DNA of 64,000 bases from NCBI GenBank assembly GCA_036984305.1, contig BQWY01000001.1:1447501-1511500 (forward strand), read 5' to 3'. Positions within the stretch are counted from its first letter, which is position 1. Every line of letters begins with the position of its first letter. Of the stretch, positions 1-9,611 are shown piece by piece. The notes under the pieces were generated by a model that saw nothing but the letters and a program-made list of their open reading frames with translations, did no database searches and had not been told where the DNA came from. A program made the translations under genes and the position numbers. This DNA comes from Nitrospira sp. (GTDB lineage: Bacteria > Nitrospirota > Nitrospiria > Nitrospirales > Nitrospiraceae).

Positions 1-642
<642 letters not shown>

Positions 643-700
643 TATACGGTGCTCCTGACAGACATGGGCTTCTGACACACACGAAGATCTATTCAGTTTT

Positions 701-817
<117 letters not shown>

Positions 818-820
818 TAA

Positions 821-857
821 AAAAGGGCCCGCTGATCGAAAGGTCAGCGGGCCTTTT
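821..857 (+). terminator. rRNA operon rho-independent terminator
   Basis: Near-perfect 12-bp stem (826-837 with 842-853) closed by a GAAA tetraloop, preceded by an A run and followed by TTTT and an AT-rich tail. It begins a few bases after the 5S gene and closes the rRNA operon. Confidence 0.9.
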
Positions 858-1325
858 AATTTTAAGCGGCGGCGCGCAAGGGTTCAGTCGCATACCTTGG
901 CTCCGGGGCGACCCTTCCGGACTCTGTGCCACGTCCGCTCGGGAATTTCCGTGGCCGCGACCGAGCGATCGCGATGCCGTGGTCAGTTCCCGTCTTCCGT
1001 GCCCATCGTCTCGGTGGGTTCCCCGCCCCTTCGCCAAAGTTGGCTTTGAAGCCTCGCACGCCGCCTTAAGGCCCACATTCCCTTTCACTGCTCAGCGGAA
1101 TCTTTTCCCCAGTAACCTAGAAAGCGTGCTGCTCGTCCGTGCGAAGCTCTGCTTGAACGGAACTGCGCTAGCATCTATTGGAAACATATGTGTGGCATGT
1201 CCGGTAACCACAGACCATCCTCTGCCGGGCGTTAAAGCGGTAGTATGGGTGGGTACAGAGACGGGCAGCTGAAAGACCGTAAGTGTTCAGATAGCTATCA
1301 TATCCATGAAGTCATGGACTGGGTC
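858..1325. other. Stretch without a recognisable gene between rRNA terminator and IS element
   Basis: No open reading frame here has a convincing start, ribosome-binding site or familiar protein sequence. It forms the left flank of the IS3-type element and may be degenerate DNA accumulated behind the rRNA operon. Confidence 0.5.
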
Positions 1326-1352
1326 TGGACTTCCCAGCCTTTAACGGACACC
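1326..1352 (+). repeat. IS3 left inverted repeat
   Basis: 27-base left terminus. It matches the reverse complement of 2280-2306 with only a few mismatches, including uninterrupted TGGACTT and CCAGCCTTT blocks. Confidence 0.85.
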
Positions 1353-1385
1353 TTTAGGGTGGTCGTTAGAAACCTGGGAGGGCCT

Positions 1386-2279
1386 ATGGGCAATCGGCAC
1401 CGATCGCAGGGCGTCCGAGTAAAGTATGCGTTCATCAAGGCACATCGTCATGAGTTCGATACGGCCGTCATGTGCCGGCTCCTGGACGTGTCGCGCAGCG
1501 GATTCTATGCGTGGTTGCATCACCCTCTATCTGATCGCGCGGTGGAGGATCAGCGGTTGCTCGGTCTGATCCGTGCGTCATATACCGCGAGCCACGGCAT
1601 CTACGGGGCCCCGCGTATCTTTCTCGATTTGCGCGAAGCGGGTGAGACCTGTAGCAAACATCGGGGCGCGCGAATTATGCGAGTTAATCACATCAAAGCA
1701 CGGTACGGCTATCGAGCTCCCCGATACGCCAGAGGCCCCACCTCACTCCTGACACCCAATACGCTGCAACGAGGGTTTACCGTCCCCCGGCCGAACACGG
1801 CCTGGGTCACCGACATCACGTACGTGCGCACCTGGGAAGGCTGGCTCTATTTGGCCGTCGTGATGGATCTCTACTCCCGCCGCATTGTTGGCTGGTCAAC
1901 AAAACCCACGATGGCGCGAGAACTCGTGCTGGACGCGGTCCTCATGGCCGTGCGGCGACGCAAGCCAAAGCACACACTGATTCATTCCGATCAAGGCTCG
2001 CAGTTTGGCAGCGATGCGTGGCGGCGCTTCTGTCAGGCGCATCATCTAGAGCCCAGTATGAGCCGACGTGGCAACTGCTGGGACAATGCCGTGGCCGAAT
2101 CGTTTTTTAGCAGCTTGAAGAAGGAACGGATCAAAAAGCGCATCTACAGGACTCGTGAGATGGCCACGGCCGACATCTACGACTACATCGAAATGTTCTA
2201 TAATCGCACCCGGCGACACAGCCATCTCAGCGGGGTCAGTCCGGAAGCATTTGAAGCCGCGTTGAAACAGGCTTACTAA
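1386..2279 (+). CDS. IS3-family transposase OrfB (DDE integrase domain)
   Basis: About 297 residues from the ATG at 1386, which follows a GGGAGG motif; the reading frame stays open upstream to 1245, but that part lies partly outside the IS end. The N-terminal part matches the OrfB HTH_21-type region (FDTAVMCRLLDVSRSGFYAW). The rve integrase core shows the DDE triad: D in AWVTDITYVRTW, D in LIHSDQGSQF, and E in DNAVAESFFSSLKKE. The C-terminus RTRRHSHLSGVSPEAFE is typical of the family. The protein is full length for OrfB, but the partner OrfA needed for specific end binding is absent, so the copy is probably inactive alone. Confidence 0.93.
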   Translation: MGNRHRSQGVRVKYAFIKAHRHEFDTAVMCRLLDVSRSGFYAWLHHPLSDRAVEDQRLLGLIRASYTASHGIYGAPRIFLDLREAGETCSKHRGARIMRVNHIKARYGYRAPRYARGPTSLLTPNTLQRGFTVPRPNTAWVTDITYVRTWEGWLYLAVVMDLYSRRIVGWSTKPTMARELVLDAVLMAVRRRKPKHTLIHSDQGSQFGSDAWRRFCQAHHLEPSMSRRGNCWDNAVAESFFSSLKKERIKKRIYRTREMATADIYDYIEMFYNRTRRHSHLSGVSPEAFEAALKQAY

Positions 2280-2306
2280 TGTGTCCACAAAAGGCTGGCA
2301 AGTCCA
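2280..2306 (-). repeat. IS3 right inverted repeat
   Basis: Right terminus, starting directly after the transposase stop codon. It is the inverted partner of 1326-1352. Confidence 0.85.
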
Positions 2307-2419
2307 CCCCCTCTATTTAGATCCGTCGATGACTACGTTCGACTTTATCGTTTGTTCGGGCGTACTATACGGGTCTTGCCTACTCATAGTTAGCCGCCAA
2401 GGCGTTACCGAGACATTGA

Positions 2420-3052
2420 GTGAGCCTTTTCTACAAATTCCAGTATCTGGTCGGCTTAACGCCGTGGGAACGGATGCCGTCACTTCCTATCGGCGACCAG
2501 GCCATTGCGCTCCTTGACCGAGAAGAGAGCGGTCGAGAGCCGCCCTATGGGCACAGCCTCGATCTCGGATGCGGCACCGGCTTCTGGTCGGTTCGCCTGG
2601 CTCAACGCGGGTGGGAGGTGACCGGGGTCGACATCGTGCCGAAGGCCGTGCGCCTCGCCCGCGAACGCGCACGCGGAGCCGGTGTGGAGGTTCGATTCGT
2701 CGAAGGGAGCATCACGGCGCTCACGGCTGCAGGCATCGGCTCGGGATTTCACCTCATCCTGGACTTTGGTGCGGTACATGGTCTCCCGCCCGAGCAGGTG
2801 CGGGCGGTGAGCCGTGAGGTCACGGCGGTGGCCACCGAGGATGCCACGCTTCTGATGTACGCGTTTTCACCTGGTCGCCGAGGACCGCTGCCGCGAGGAA
2901 TCAGTCGGGAGGAGATTGAGCACGCTTATAGCGGATGGAGGATCACCGACGAGAAAGCATTCGCTTTGGCGGGGGCACCTCGTTTTGTGCAGAAAGCACG
3001 CCCCCGCTTTTACTGCCTTCGCCGCACCGGTGACGGGGCAGGAGACCCGTGA
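2420..3052 (+). CDS. Class I SAM-dependent methyltransferase (probable gene-cassette gene)
   Basis: 210 residues from a GTG start. Residues about 47-56 carry the SAM-binding motif I (LDLGCGTGFW), followed by a motif II acidic residue in VTGVDIVPKA near residue 72. Overall length and motifs suit a TehB/thiopurine-methyltransferase-like enzyme, but the substrate cannot be named. The start codon lies only about 15 bases after a GGCGTTA motif, and an attC-like hairpin begins 11 bases after the stop codon. That compact layout is characteristic of integron gene cassettes. No strong Shine-Dalgarno precedes the start, also common in cassettes. Confidence 0.8.
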   Translation: MSLFYKFQYLVGLTPWERMPSLPIGDQAIALLDREESGREPPYGHSLDLGCGTGFWSVRLAQRGWEVTGVDIVPKAVRLARERARGAGVEVRFVEGSITALTAAGIGSGFHLILDFGAVHGLPPEQVRAVSREVTAVATEDATLLMYAFSPGRRGPLPRGISREEIEHAYSGWRITDEKAFALAGAPRFVQKARPRFYCLRRTGDGAGDP

Positions 3053-3062
3053 AGAACATGGC

Positions 3063-3128
3063 AGCTAACAAGCTGATAAAACGGACGGGCGTCCATGGTG
3101 CCCACAGCTTATCGGCGAGGCGTTAGGC
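3063..3128 (+). other. attC-like integron recombination site
   Basis: Layout: AGCTAAC (3063-3069, R'' box), AA, GCTGATAA (3072-3079, L''), a 29-base central part that can itself fold (GGGC/GCCC), TTATCGGC (3109-3116, L'), GAGGC, GTTAGGC (3122-3128, R' box matching GTTRRRY). L'' and L' are complementary apart from one G-T pair. R'' and R' share the CTAAC/GTTAG core. Spacer sizes of 2 and 5 bases and a length of 66 bp fit known attC sites. It follows the methyltransferase gene in the orientation expected for a cassette. No integrase gene is in the window. Confidence 0.65.
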
Positions 3129-3334
3129 GAATACCATTGAACCAAGAATAGAGGACAGGCTGATTTTCTAGAGGCATCCGATCGTCACCCGTGCGTAATC
3201 CTTAGGCCGATGGCATCGCAAGCATTCCGCTAACACTTTCTGACGCATTGCACAGGTCAGGTGCGGGTCGATTGTGAGTTGGGCGGCGCAGGTCTTCCAA
3301 GTGAGAGTGAGGCCTACATCGAAGGGAGTCCGGC

Positions 3335-3634
3335 ATGATCGGGGTATTCGTCACATTTCGCTATGCAGACAATTTCGACGAGCTAGCCGTGCGGAAAATC
3401 GCTGAGGGCGCACGCGCGAAGTTCAAGGGCTTGCCCGGACTGCGTTCCAAGGCTTTCACGGTCAATGCCGGAAAGCGTGAAGCTACGAATTTCTATATCT
3501 GGGATTCAGAGGACGCAGCGAGAGCGTTTTTCACCGACGCCCTGCTGGAGCGTGTCACGGGTCTCTACGGAGTACGCCCCAGCGTGGAGTTCGTGCAGAT
3601 AGCCGCCCTAGTGGAGAACGCTCGAAAGGGCTAA
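3335..3634 (+). CDS. YdhR-like / ABM-superfamily small monooxygenase-fold protein
   Basis: 99 residues, with 'gaagggagtccggc' as ribosome-binding region before the ATG. The sequence (VFVTFRYADNFDE, FKGLPGLRSKAFTVN, NFYIWDSEDAARAFF) resembles the putative monooxygenase YdhR family, small dimeric ferredoxin-like-fold proteins of the antibiotic-biosynthesis-monooxygenase superfamily. The aromatic 'YIW' strand and following helix are typical. Function unknown; it may handle a small aromatic substrate. Single gene, not obviously in an operon. Confidence 0.7.
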   Translation: MIGVFVTFRYADNFDELAVRKIAEGARAKFKGLPGLRSKAFTVNAGKREATNFYIWDSEDAARAFFTDALLERVTGLYGVRPSVEFVQIAALVENARKG

Positions 3635-3788
3635 AAAGGATCAGGCGTCTTTTTAAGAGAGCCAAAATCTTAGGCGCACAAACGGTCTTGCATTAGGGTA
3701 TTTTGAATGAGCAGAGTACCGTCAGCCCGGAATCAGGCACGACCTTGCGTTCCGATGACCGGACCTTGCATGATGCCGATTACGGGTC

Positions 3789-4331
3789 ATGATTTTGCAC
3801 TGCACCACCAAGTTGGCGACCAAGTTGCCCCGGAGTCTTTGGGAGGAGGCAGCTGCAGCTGGTTCTTCAGATCGGCTTCCTCAGTTCGAAGACTGGCATG
3901 GCCATCTGCTCGTGTTGGATCGTCGCCAGTGCGTAATCTTTTGTCATGATCTCACCCGCTATGTCCTTTTCATTCCGGGGCTCCGAGCGCCTCAGTTTGC
4001 CGAATTAGAGCGCTGGCATCGCGAATTGTTTACCGCTACCCTTGCCGCTCAGAGTGTGTCTTCTTTCGACCTCGAACGCCTCGAACTCGCCTTGGGTCCG
4101 ATGCGAATTGATCGGCGAACCGATCGATCAGTTCTAGGGTCGATGCGGGTGGTGGTCGATGATCTGCAACATCGGTTGCTGACACGTGTCCCGCATGTCT
4201 TCGACCTAGACCCAATCGCCACGTCACTTCAGCTCAATGAACGCCCTTGCACGGTACGCAATTCGTTGGTGTGGCCGATGCAGGCGATGCAGACACTGGT
4301 CCAGCAACAGGCACGATCAGCAACGGCCTAA
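3789..4331 (+). CDS. DUF6933-type conserved protein
   Basis: 180 residues. The N-terminus (MILHCTTKLATKLP) followed by WHGHLLVLDRRQCVIFCHDLTRYVLFIPGL matches the pattern of the DUF6933 family, small bacterial proteins of unknown function that begin with a similar MxxHCTxKL motif. No signal peptide, membrane segment or catalytic motif is evident. The C-terminal Q-rich tail (MQAMQTLVQQQARSATA) is unremarkable. The gene stands alone, convergent with the HAF-repeat pseudogene. Confidence 0.7.
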   Translation: MILHCTTKLATKLPRSLWEEAAAAGSSDRLPQFEDWHGHLLVLDRRQCVIFCHDLTRYVLFIPGLRAPQFAELERWHRELFTATLAAQSVSSFDLERLELALGPMRIDRRTDRSVLGSMRVVVDDLQHRLLTRVPHVFDLDPIATSLQLNERPCTVRNSLVWPMQAMQTLVQQQARSATA

Positions 4332-4536
4332 TCAGAGGTCTGACAACGCTCCGCACTTCATTGCCAGGGTTTTTCAGACCAACGCGGGTGCTGTACCGAT
4401 CCGGGGAAGGCAGCCTGAGGTGCGGCATCTCCTTCTGCGCAGTCGATTGGGTGGCGCACCGAACTCACCGGCAAGCTCGACAGGGGCCGCTGGCCCGCAA
4501 TGTTGGACGGCTTTGCAGATCGCCCGTCTCGTCTCG

Positions 4537-6328
4537 TTAAGGCCGTGTCACGGTCAGGGTGACTGGCACGCCGGTATTGCCGGCGGAAGAGCTCGCCGTC
4601 ACACTGACGGTCGACGTGCCGGCCGGTGTGCCGGTCGCCGCACCACCACCGGAATTCGTTGCCGGTGTCGATGAATCACTCCCGCCACAGCTCAGCAGCC
4701 CCGCGACAGCCAGCATGATCACACAGCCTGAGAGGAGGCTGAAGAGGCCTCGACCGGTCCCGCTTCGTCGCATGAGGAAACCGGCAGGGAACAGCACGAT
4801 CGGCGCGAACAGAGCGGCGAACATCGTGGCGGGTGGTCCGGAAGGGAGAGACGCGACCGGTCCGCCGTTCGTGGTGATGGTCAGGACCGTGTTGATGGGT
4901 CCGCCGGCGGGTGTCACGCTCGGCGGGTTGAAACTGCAGGCCGCGCCTGGCGGCAGGTTGCCGCACGCGAAGCTGACTGGTTGAGAAAATCCGGCATCCG
5001 GCGTGACGGTGATCGTCGCGGTGCCGCTATTGCCGGCTGACACGGTGAGTTGATTGGGAGTCGCGCCGAGCGTGAAGGGCGCCGTCCCGTCGGTCGAGCA
5101 GGGCCCCCCGATGGCCTCGTCACAGATTTGGGCGACGAAGGTCGTTTCACCGGTCGGCGCCTGCGCTTGGCCCTGTATCCATTGACCGTCCGGCGACATG
5201 CCGGTGACGGACAGCAACGTGATACCAGTCATATTGACGCCGTTGGCGATGAGCAGATCCCTCAGATCCTTGATTCCAGCGTTGCTCCCGGATTCGGCCC
5301 AGCGAAACGCGGTTCCCGGATTCCATCCCAGAACGACACCTTGATACTGGAGAAACGTGGAATTGGAGATCCCCACGACAATCTTGCCGTTGTCGCTCAC
5401 GGCGGTGGCTGCCGCGGTCGTGTGTCCGGGGAGGGGACCGATCGGTTGCATGGTCGGCTGGCCGGTTGCACTTGGAATGACCCATCGGAAGGCAGTCGAT
5501 GATGTGGACGTTCCAACCTGTCCGACGACGACCGTTCCATCGGCCGAGACTGCCGTGGCCTGCGAGGGTGCGGTTCCCGGAATGAGATCCGTGAACGAGC
5601 CACCCGTCCACCCGGAATGCCCCTTTCCGTTGAAACGCCCCGGCCGGAAATTCCGCTTCACCGACGATCACATTGCCATTGCTGCTCACGCCGTAAGCGC
5701 GAGAAGGGCCGGTTGCACTCGCCAGCGAGTTGAGATCTTGCATGCCATTGGCTTGTGTCCAGCGGAATGCATGCTCGGTCGTGCCGGCGACGACTTGCGA
5801 GTACCCTACCACGATGGAACAGTCTTGGTTCGTGTCGGTCCCGAACGACGTGCGGCTGCCGTTGTTCGCCGGATCGAGTGTGCCGAGGTCCAGGGAAGCG
5901 CCCTCCAGGAGCCAGCGAAACGCATGGTAGGGCGTACTCGTCCCATTATCCTGATAGCCGACCACGCACGTCCCAGTACTATTGAGATTGGTTCCACCGC
6001 CTTGGATATTGGGGGGATTCGCCGGCTGAAGTTGCTGAGTCGAAAAGACCTGGGTGATTTTGATGATCTCTACTTCGACGGGAACGGGCGTACCGCTGAC
6101 TTCACCGACAATGATTTGGCCTCCCGATTTGAGTTTGCCCTCGGAGATACTCTCATAGAGCCGACCTAAGGCTTCAAGGTTCTGCCCGAGGTCGGCATCA
6201 AGATACTGGGTTCTGGTGGTTTGCGCGGCCGCCATGTCAGCCGTTAGCCACGATACGAGTAGTACCAGCACACCGGCGAGCATGTGCCGGTGATGAAGAA
6301 CGGAACACGACACGGTACGTTGGAGCAT
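4537..6328 (-). pseudogene. HAF-repeat exported protein, frameshifted
   Basis: A single gene split into two frames. The 5' part starts at 6328 after AAGGAGG, with a signal peptide (LVLLVSWLTADMAAAQT) and repeats such as VGYQDNGTSTPYHAFRW and VGYSQVVAGTTEHAFRW, typical of the HAF family of extracellular repeat proteins. Around 5611-5613 (a CCC run) one extra base breaks the frame. Removing it restores AFRWTGGSFTDLIPG and joins a second open frame that runs to 4537. The second half continues HAF repeats, then an Ig-like domain (FTLGATPNQLTVSAGNSGT), a membrane segment (MFAALFAPIVLFPAGFLMRR), a Cys-containing segment and a Thr/Ser/Gly-rich tail. A true frameshift and a sequencing error are both possible. 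Confidence 0.8.
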
Positions 6329-6520
6329 GACCGACCCTCCTTCAAGTCATACGGCGGGTGAGTCTACATGTCCGTGGAAAACGGAGGCAAGACAGACCAG
6401 GGCCAAATCTGTGCACTAATACTTAAGAGGGGTGAGAAGATTTACTCCAGCAGCTGTTTGACAGATTCGCTGACGACGCAGTAGCCTGGCTCCCGTTCTG
6501 CCCCACCAAGGAGGTTCGAC

Positions 6521-7780
6521 ATGCGTGCCTCACCAACCATCCCATTGATTTCTTGCTCGAGACGGTCGGCGGCTCTGGCTCTTTTGCTGTGCTGCCCGGG
6601 CGCAGCCCTCGTGCTCCCTGTCGAGGCTCAGGCCGCTGCCTGTGAGGCTGTCGTCGGCGCATGGACTTGGTTCGTCGGGGGAGAGGTGACGATCAAGGCC
6701 GATGGGACGTTCACGCAAAAGTCAGGCAACTCGGGTACATGGGAATGCTTGGATGCGGCCAAGAGCGAGGTTGCCCTCAAATGGAAGCAAGGTGGCTTCC
6801 TCAACCGGCTCGCTCTCGCCGATGGAGGAACCAAATTAGTGAGTACCGACCCCTCCCAGTCCTTCGTGAAGGCGACCAGGATCAATCCCGAAACCCCGCT
6901 CGCCGACTTGTTGACTCCTCGTCAGGACACGAACAGTGGCGCTTCCTCTTCGTCTCGCCGGCCCAGTGGGCAGCCTGGTGGCACCGTGCCGATTAAACCG
7001 TCCACACCTCTTGCAAGTTCGAAAAAGAAAGGTCCCCCTTCATATGAATCTCCTCAAGGGTTTGTGAGCTCCGATCCGAAGGTCGAGGCGCGGTTCAAGC
7101 AAGGTTATGACTTGTTCACCACCAAGAAGGACTATGCCGCGGCCTTTCCGATCCTGGTGGAAGTGGCGAATGCCGGCCATCCCCGTGCTCAAGCGCTTTT
7201 GGGGCGGATCTATCAGGAAGGATTGGGCCGCGCAAAGGATTACAAGCAGGCCGCCGAGTGGTACGGCAAGGCGGCGGCGCAGGGCCATCGCGCCGCGCTA
7301 TTTTCGCTGGGAAATTTGTATTTCGAAGGCGACGGCGTGCCGAAGGATCAAGTCAAAGCCATCCACCTCTATCAGCAGAGCGCAGACAAAGGCTACGACC
7401 AGGCGGAGTTCATCTTGGGACTCTCTTATGAATTCGGCTGGGGTGGACTTCCCAGGGATCGTCGGACAGCGATCAAGTGGCTGGATCGAGCCGGCCGCCA
7501 CAAAAACGGCGGGGCTGGTTTTATTGCGACCTGGTTGGAGAAGCCCGACACGCCGCATTTCAAGGATGAAGTTCAATTGGGGAAATATATCGGCGCCCAA
7601 ATCAATCGAAGGGCTGCTGCGGCGTTCGGCGGTGGCGGGAGTAGTGGCGGCGATAACCCCTGCAGCAGCTATTCCGGACCTGCGGCGGCCGCCTGCAATC
7701 AGGGAGATCGAGGAGCGATCGACCGATACAGGGAGCATCAAGAAACCGGGGAGGATAAGCGAAAGTATGGTGTCCAGTGA
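6521..7780 (+). CDS. Exported Sel1-repeat (TPR-like) protein
   Basis: 419 residues after a perfect AAGGAGG. Residues about 1-39 form a signal peptide (SAALALLLCCPGAALVLP...AQA). A small domain of about 90 residues follows (WTWFVGGEVTIKADGTFTQKSGNSGTW), resembling a lipocalin-like/DUF beta sheet. After a Ser/Pro-rich linker, at least three Sel1 repeats occupy about 210-330 (AQALLGRIYQEGLGRAKDYKQAAEWYGKAA, AALFSLGNLYFEGDGVPKD, AEFILGLSYEFGWGGLPRD). The end is Gly/Ser-rich with two cysteines. Sel1 repeats bind proteins, so a periplasmic scaffold role is likely; partners are unknown. Confidence 0.85.
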   Translation: MRASPTIPLISCSRRSAALALLLCCPGAALVLPVEAQAAACEAVVGAWTWFVGGEVTIKADGTFTQKSGNSGTWECLDAAKSEVALKWKQGGFLNRLALADGGTKLVSTDPSQSFVKATRINPETPLADLLTPRQDTNSGASSSSRRPSGQPGGTVPIKPSTPLASSKKKGPPSYESPQGFVSSDPKVEARFKQGYDLFTTKKDYAAAFPILVEVANAGHPRAQALLGRIYQEGLGRAKDYKQAAEWYGKAAAQGHRAALFSLGNLYFEGDGVPKDQVKAIHLYQQSADKGYDQAEFILGLSYEFGWGGLPRDRRTAIKWLDRAGRHKNGGAGFIATWLEKPDTPHFKDEVQLGKYIGAQINRRAAAAFGGGGSSGGDNPCSSYSGPAAAACNQGDRGAIDRYREHQETGEDKRKYGVQ

Positions 7781-7918
7781 TCGTCTCTTCCGCGCCACCA
7801 CCGCGATAGGCGGTGTGCGCAGCACGCCGGGGCTCACGGCAAGGCCGGCTGCGGCGCGTCGGTTATTCGATGCAGGGGCTGTGGACTCAAACAACCTGTC
7901 GGAAGGAGACAAGAAGAC

Positions 7919-9571
7919 TCATGCACCTCTCGTTCCCATGAGTCTCAAGCATTCGTGGACGAACTGCACTGCCATGGCCCCCTCGCCCACAGCCGAGGCT
8001 ACACGCTTGGTGGAGCCGAGTCGCACGTCGCCCGCTGCGAAGACGCCAGGACGACTGGTCTCGAGGAAGAAGGGACTCCGATCGGCCGTCCAGTACGGAG
8101 AGGCTGACACCAGTGGTCCTGTCTTCACGAATCCCTTTGAGTCGGTCTCTATCTCAGCCGGCAGCCAACCGGTGCAGGGGGTGGCGCCGATAAAGGTAAA
8201 CACGGCAGGGGTCTGAACCGTGCGTGTGCTGTCGGTGCGGCAGTTCTTGATTTCGACGGCCTCCAACCGCTGGTCCCCCATCAAGCGACACACCTCCATG
8301 TCCAACAGCACTTCGATGTTGTCAGCACTTTCGATACGGTCCGCTAAGTAGTTGGACATGCCCTTACGCAGGTCTCCGCCACGAAGAAGGAGGTACACGC
8401 GCCGGGTCTCTTCCGACAGAAACATAGCGGCTTGCCCGGCAGAATTGCCCCCGCCGACGACAATCACCTCCGAGCCGCGGCAGAGCTGCAGCTCGGTCAG
8501 GGTCGCAGCGTAGTAGACGCCCAAGCCCTCGTATTGTTCGAGTCTGGGAACGCTCAGCTTGCGATAGTCGGCGCCCGTCGCGATCAACAGACATCGCGTC
8601 GAGACATGCTCGCCGTCGAACCATACGAGTGTCTGGCCCTTCTCAAACTCGAGGCGCGTCACAGGGGAGGGAGACGAGAACTGTACGCCGAATTTCTGGG
8701 CTTGCAAAATGGAACGGTTCGCGAGGTCGCTACCGGAAATGCCGGTCGGGAAGCCGAGATAGTTCTCGATTTTCGAAGAGGTGCCGGCCTGTCCTCCCGG
8801 GGCACAGGCATCGATCACGACGGTGCTCAACCCCTCCGACGATGCGTATACGGCTGCAGCCAGCCCCGCTGGCCCTCCACCGACGATCACCAAGTCATAG
8901 CTCCGTTGCGTGAGCGGCCGTCTGACGCCGATGAGGTCGGCCAACTCTCGAGTCGAGGGATTGCGCAACAGCGGCTCCGATCCAAAGACAATCACCGGCA
9001 CGTCAGCCTCGGTCAGGCCGAAGCTCTGGAGCAGGATGCCGACCTGAGGGTCATGATCGACATCGACCCACGTGAACGGCACCTGATTTCTGGCAAGGAA
9101 GTGACGGATGCGGAGGGTGTCGCGCGAGGAACCGGCCCCGACCACTCGAAGCCCTTGAAAGTCGGATGCCACAAGCAACTCACGGCGCGCAATAAACGCC
9201 CGGAACAACAGCTCGCCGAGCGCTGGGCGTTCGCTCATGATACGTCTGATATCGCCGGCTGAGATTTCGAAGACCTCGGTGTCGCCGCGAGCCAATGCAC
9301 TGATCAGAGCTGGGCGGCCGGTCATCAGGCTGACGTCACCGCCAAATGCGTGCCGTTGGTGCAAGGCCACTCGCTTTGTTTCGCCGCTCGAATGCTCGAC
9401 AATCTCCACCGCGCCGCGCTCGACGACAAAAAACTTGTATTCACGGTCTCCGGCTTTAAAGAGGTACTCCCCATCACGTAACACCCGGTGCGTCCCGAAT
9501 TTGGCCAGCGTGGCAACGTGGACGTCGTCGAGCGTGGGAAACGCGATTTTGTGCAGGTCCAATTCGGCCAT
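7919..9571 (-). CDS. cNMP-binding / thioredoxin-like / thioredoxin-reductase-like flavoprotein without CxxC
   Basis: 550 residues, start preceded by GAGGAGGTGG. Residues about 15-130 form a cyclic-nucleotide-binding-type domain (AFGGDVSLMTGRPALISALA); 140-215 a thioredoxin/glutaredoxin-like fold (FTWVDVDHDPQVGILL, VPVIVFG); 225-545 a pyridine nucleotide-disulfide reductase with FAD motif GGGPAGLAAA (231-240), NAD(P) motif VVGGGNSAGQA, and C-terminal FAD motif GVFAAGDVR. Where thioredoxin reductases carry the redox CxxC, this protein has GLGVYYAATLTELQLC, so the disulfide is absent and ordinary thioredoxin reduction is unlikely. The UBP zinc-finger gene lies 40 bases upstream in the same direction, suggesting an operon. 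Confidence 0.9.
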   Translation of the reverse strand: MAELDLHKIAFPTLDDVHVATLAKFGTHRVLRDGEYLFKAGDREYKFFVVERGAVEIVEHSSGETKRVALHQRHAFGGDVSLMTGRPALISALARGDTEVFEISAGDIRRIMSERPALGELLFRAFIARRELLVASDFQGLRVVGAGSSRDTLRIRHFLARNQVPFTWVDVDHDPQVGILLQSFGLTEADVPVIVFGSEPLLRNPSTRELADLIGVRRPLTQRSYDLVIVGGGPAGLAAAVYASSEGLSTVVIDACAPGGQAGTSSKIENYLGFPTGISGSDLANRSILQAQKFGVQFSSPSPVTRLEFEKGQTLVWFDGEHVSTRCLLIATGADYRKLSVPRLEQYEGLGVYYAATLTELQLCRGSEVIVVGGGNSAGQAAMFLSEETRRVYLLLRGGDLRKGMSNYLADRIESADNIEVLLDMEVCRLMGDQRLEAVEIKNCRTDSTRTVQTPAVFTFIGATPCTGWLPAEIETDSKGFVKTGPLVSASPYWTADRSPFFLETSRPGVFAAGDVRLGSTKRVASAVGEGAMAVQFVHECLRLMGTRGA

Positions 9572-9611
9572 CTCTCCACCTCCTCACGCCGGTAGCAAGT
9601 TCTTTCCGTCA

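Larger units (their letters stand above)
1326..2306 (+). mobile_element. IS3-family insertion sequence, 981 bp, lacking orfA
   Basis: The element is bounded by imperfect inverted repeats: the left end begins TGGACTTCCCAGCCTTTAAC at 1326, and the right end read inward from 2306 is TGGACTTGCCAGCCTTTTGT. Between them lies one complete orfB-type transposase (1386-2279). IS3 elements normally carry an upstream orfA with a helix-turn-helix and leucine zipper, and are about 1.2-1.5 kb. Here only about 33 bases separate the left repeat from orfB, so orfA is missing while both ends remain. No matching 3-4 bp target duplication is visible (GTC on the left, CCC on the right). Probably an internal-deletion derivative that can no longer make the OrfAB fusion. 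Confidence 0.85.

Noticed and set aside
1202-2410. CGGTAAC at 1202-1208 is the exact complement of GTTACCG at 2404-2410, suggesting attC halves split by the IS
   Set aside because: The neighbouring L boxes do not match, and the distance, even minus the IS, is too long.
3229-3284. A second attC-like pair, CGCTAAC with GTTGGGC
   Set aside because: The inner arms do not pair convincingly, so it does not fold like an attC.
5357-6169. Long plus-strand frame opposite the HAF-repeat gene
   Set aside because: It is a shadow of the minus-strand coding sequence; no start-site support.
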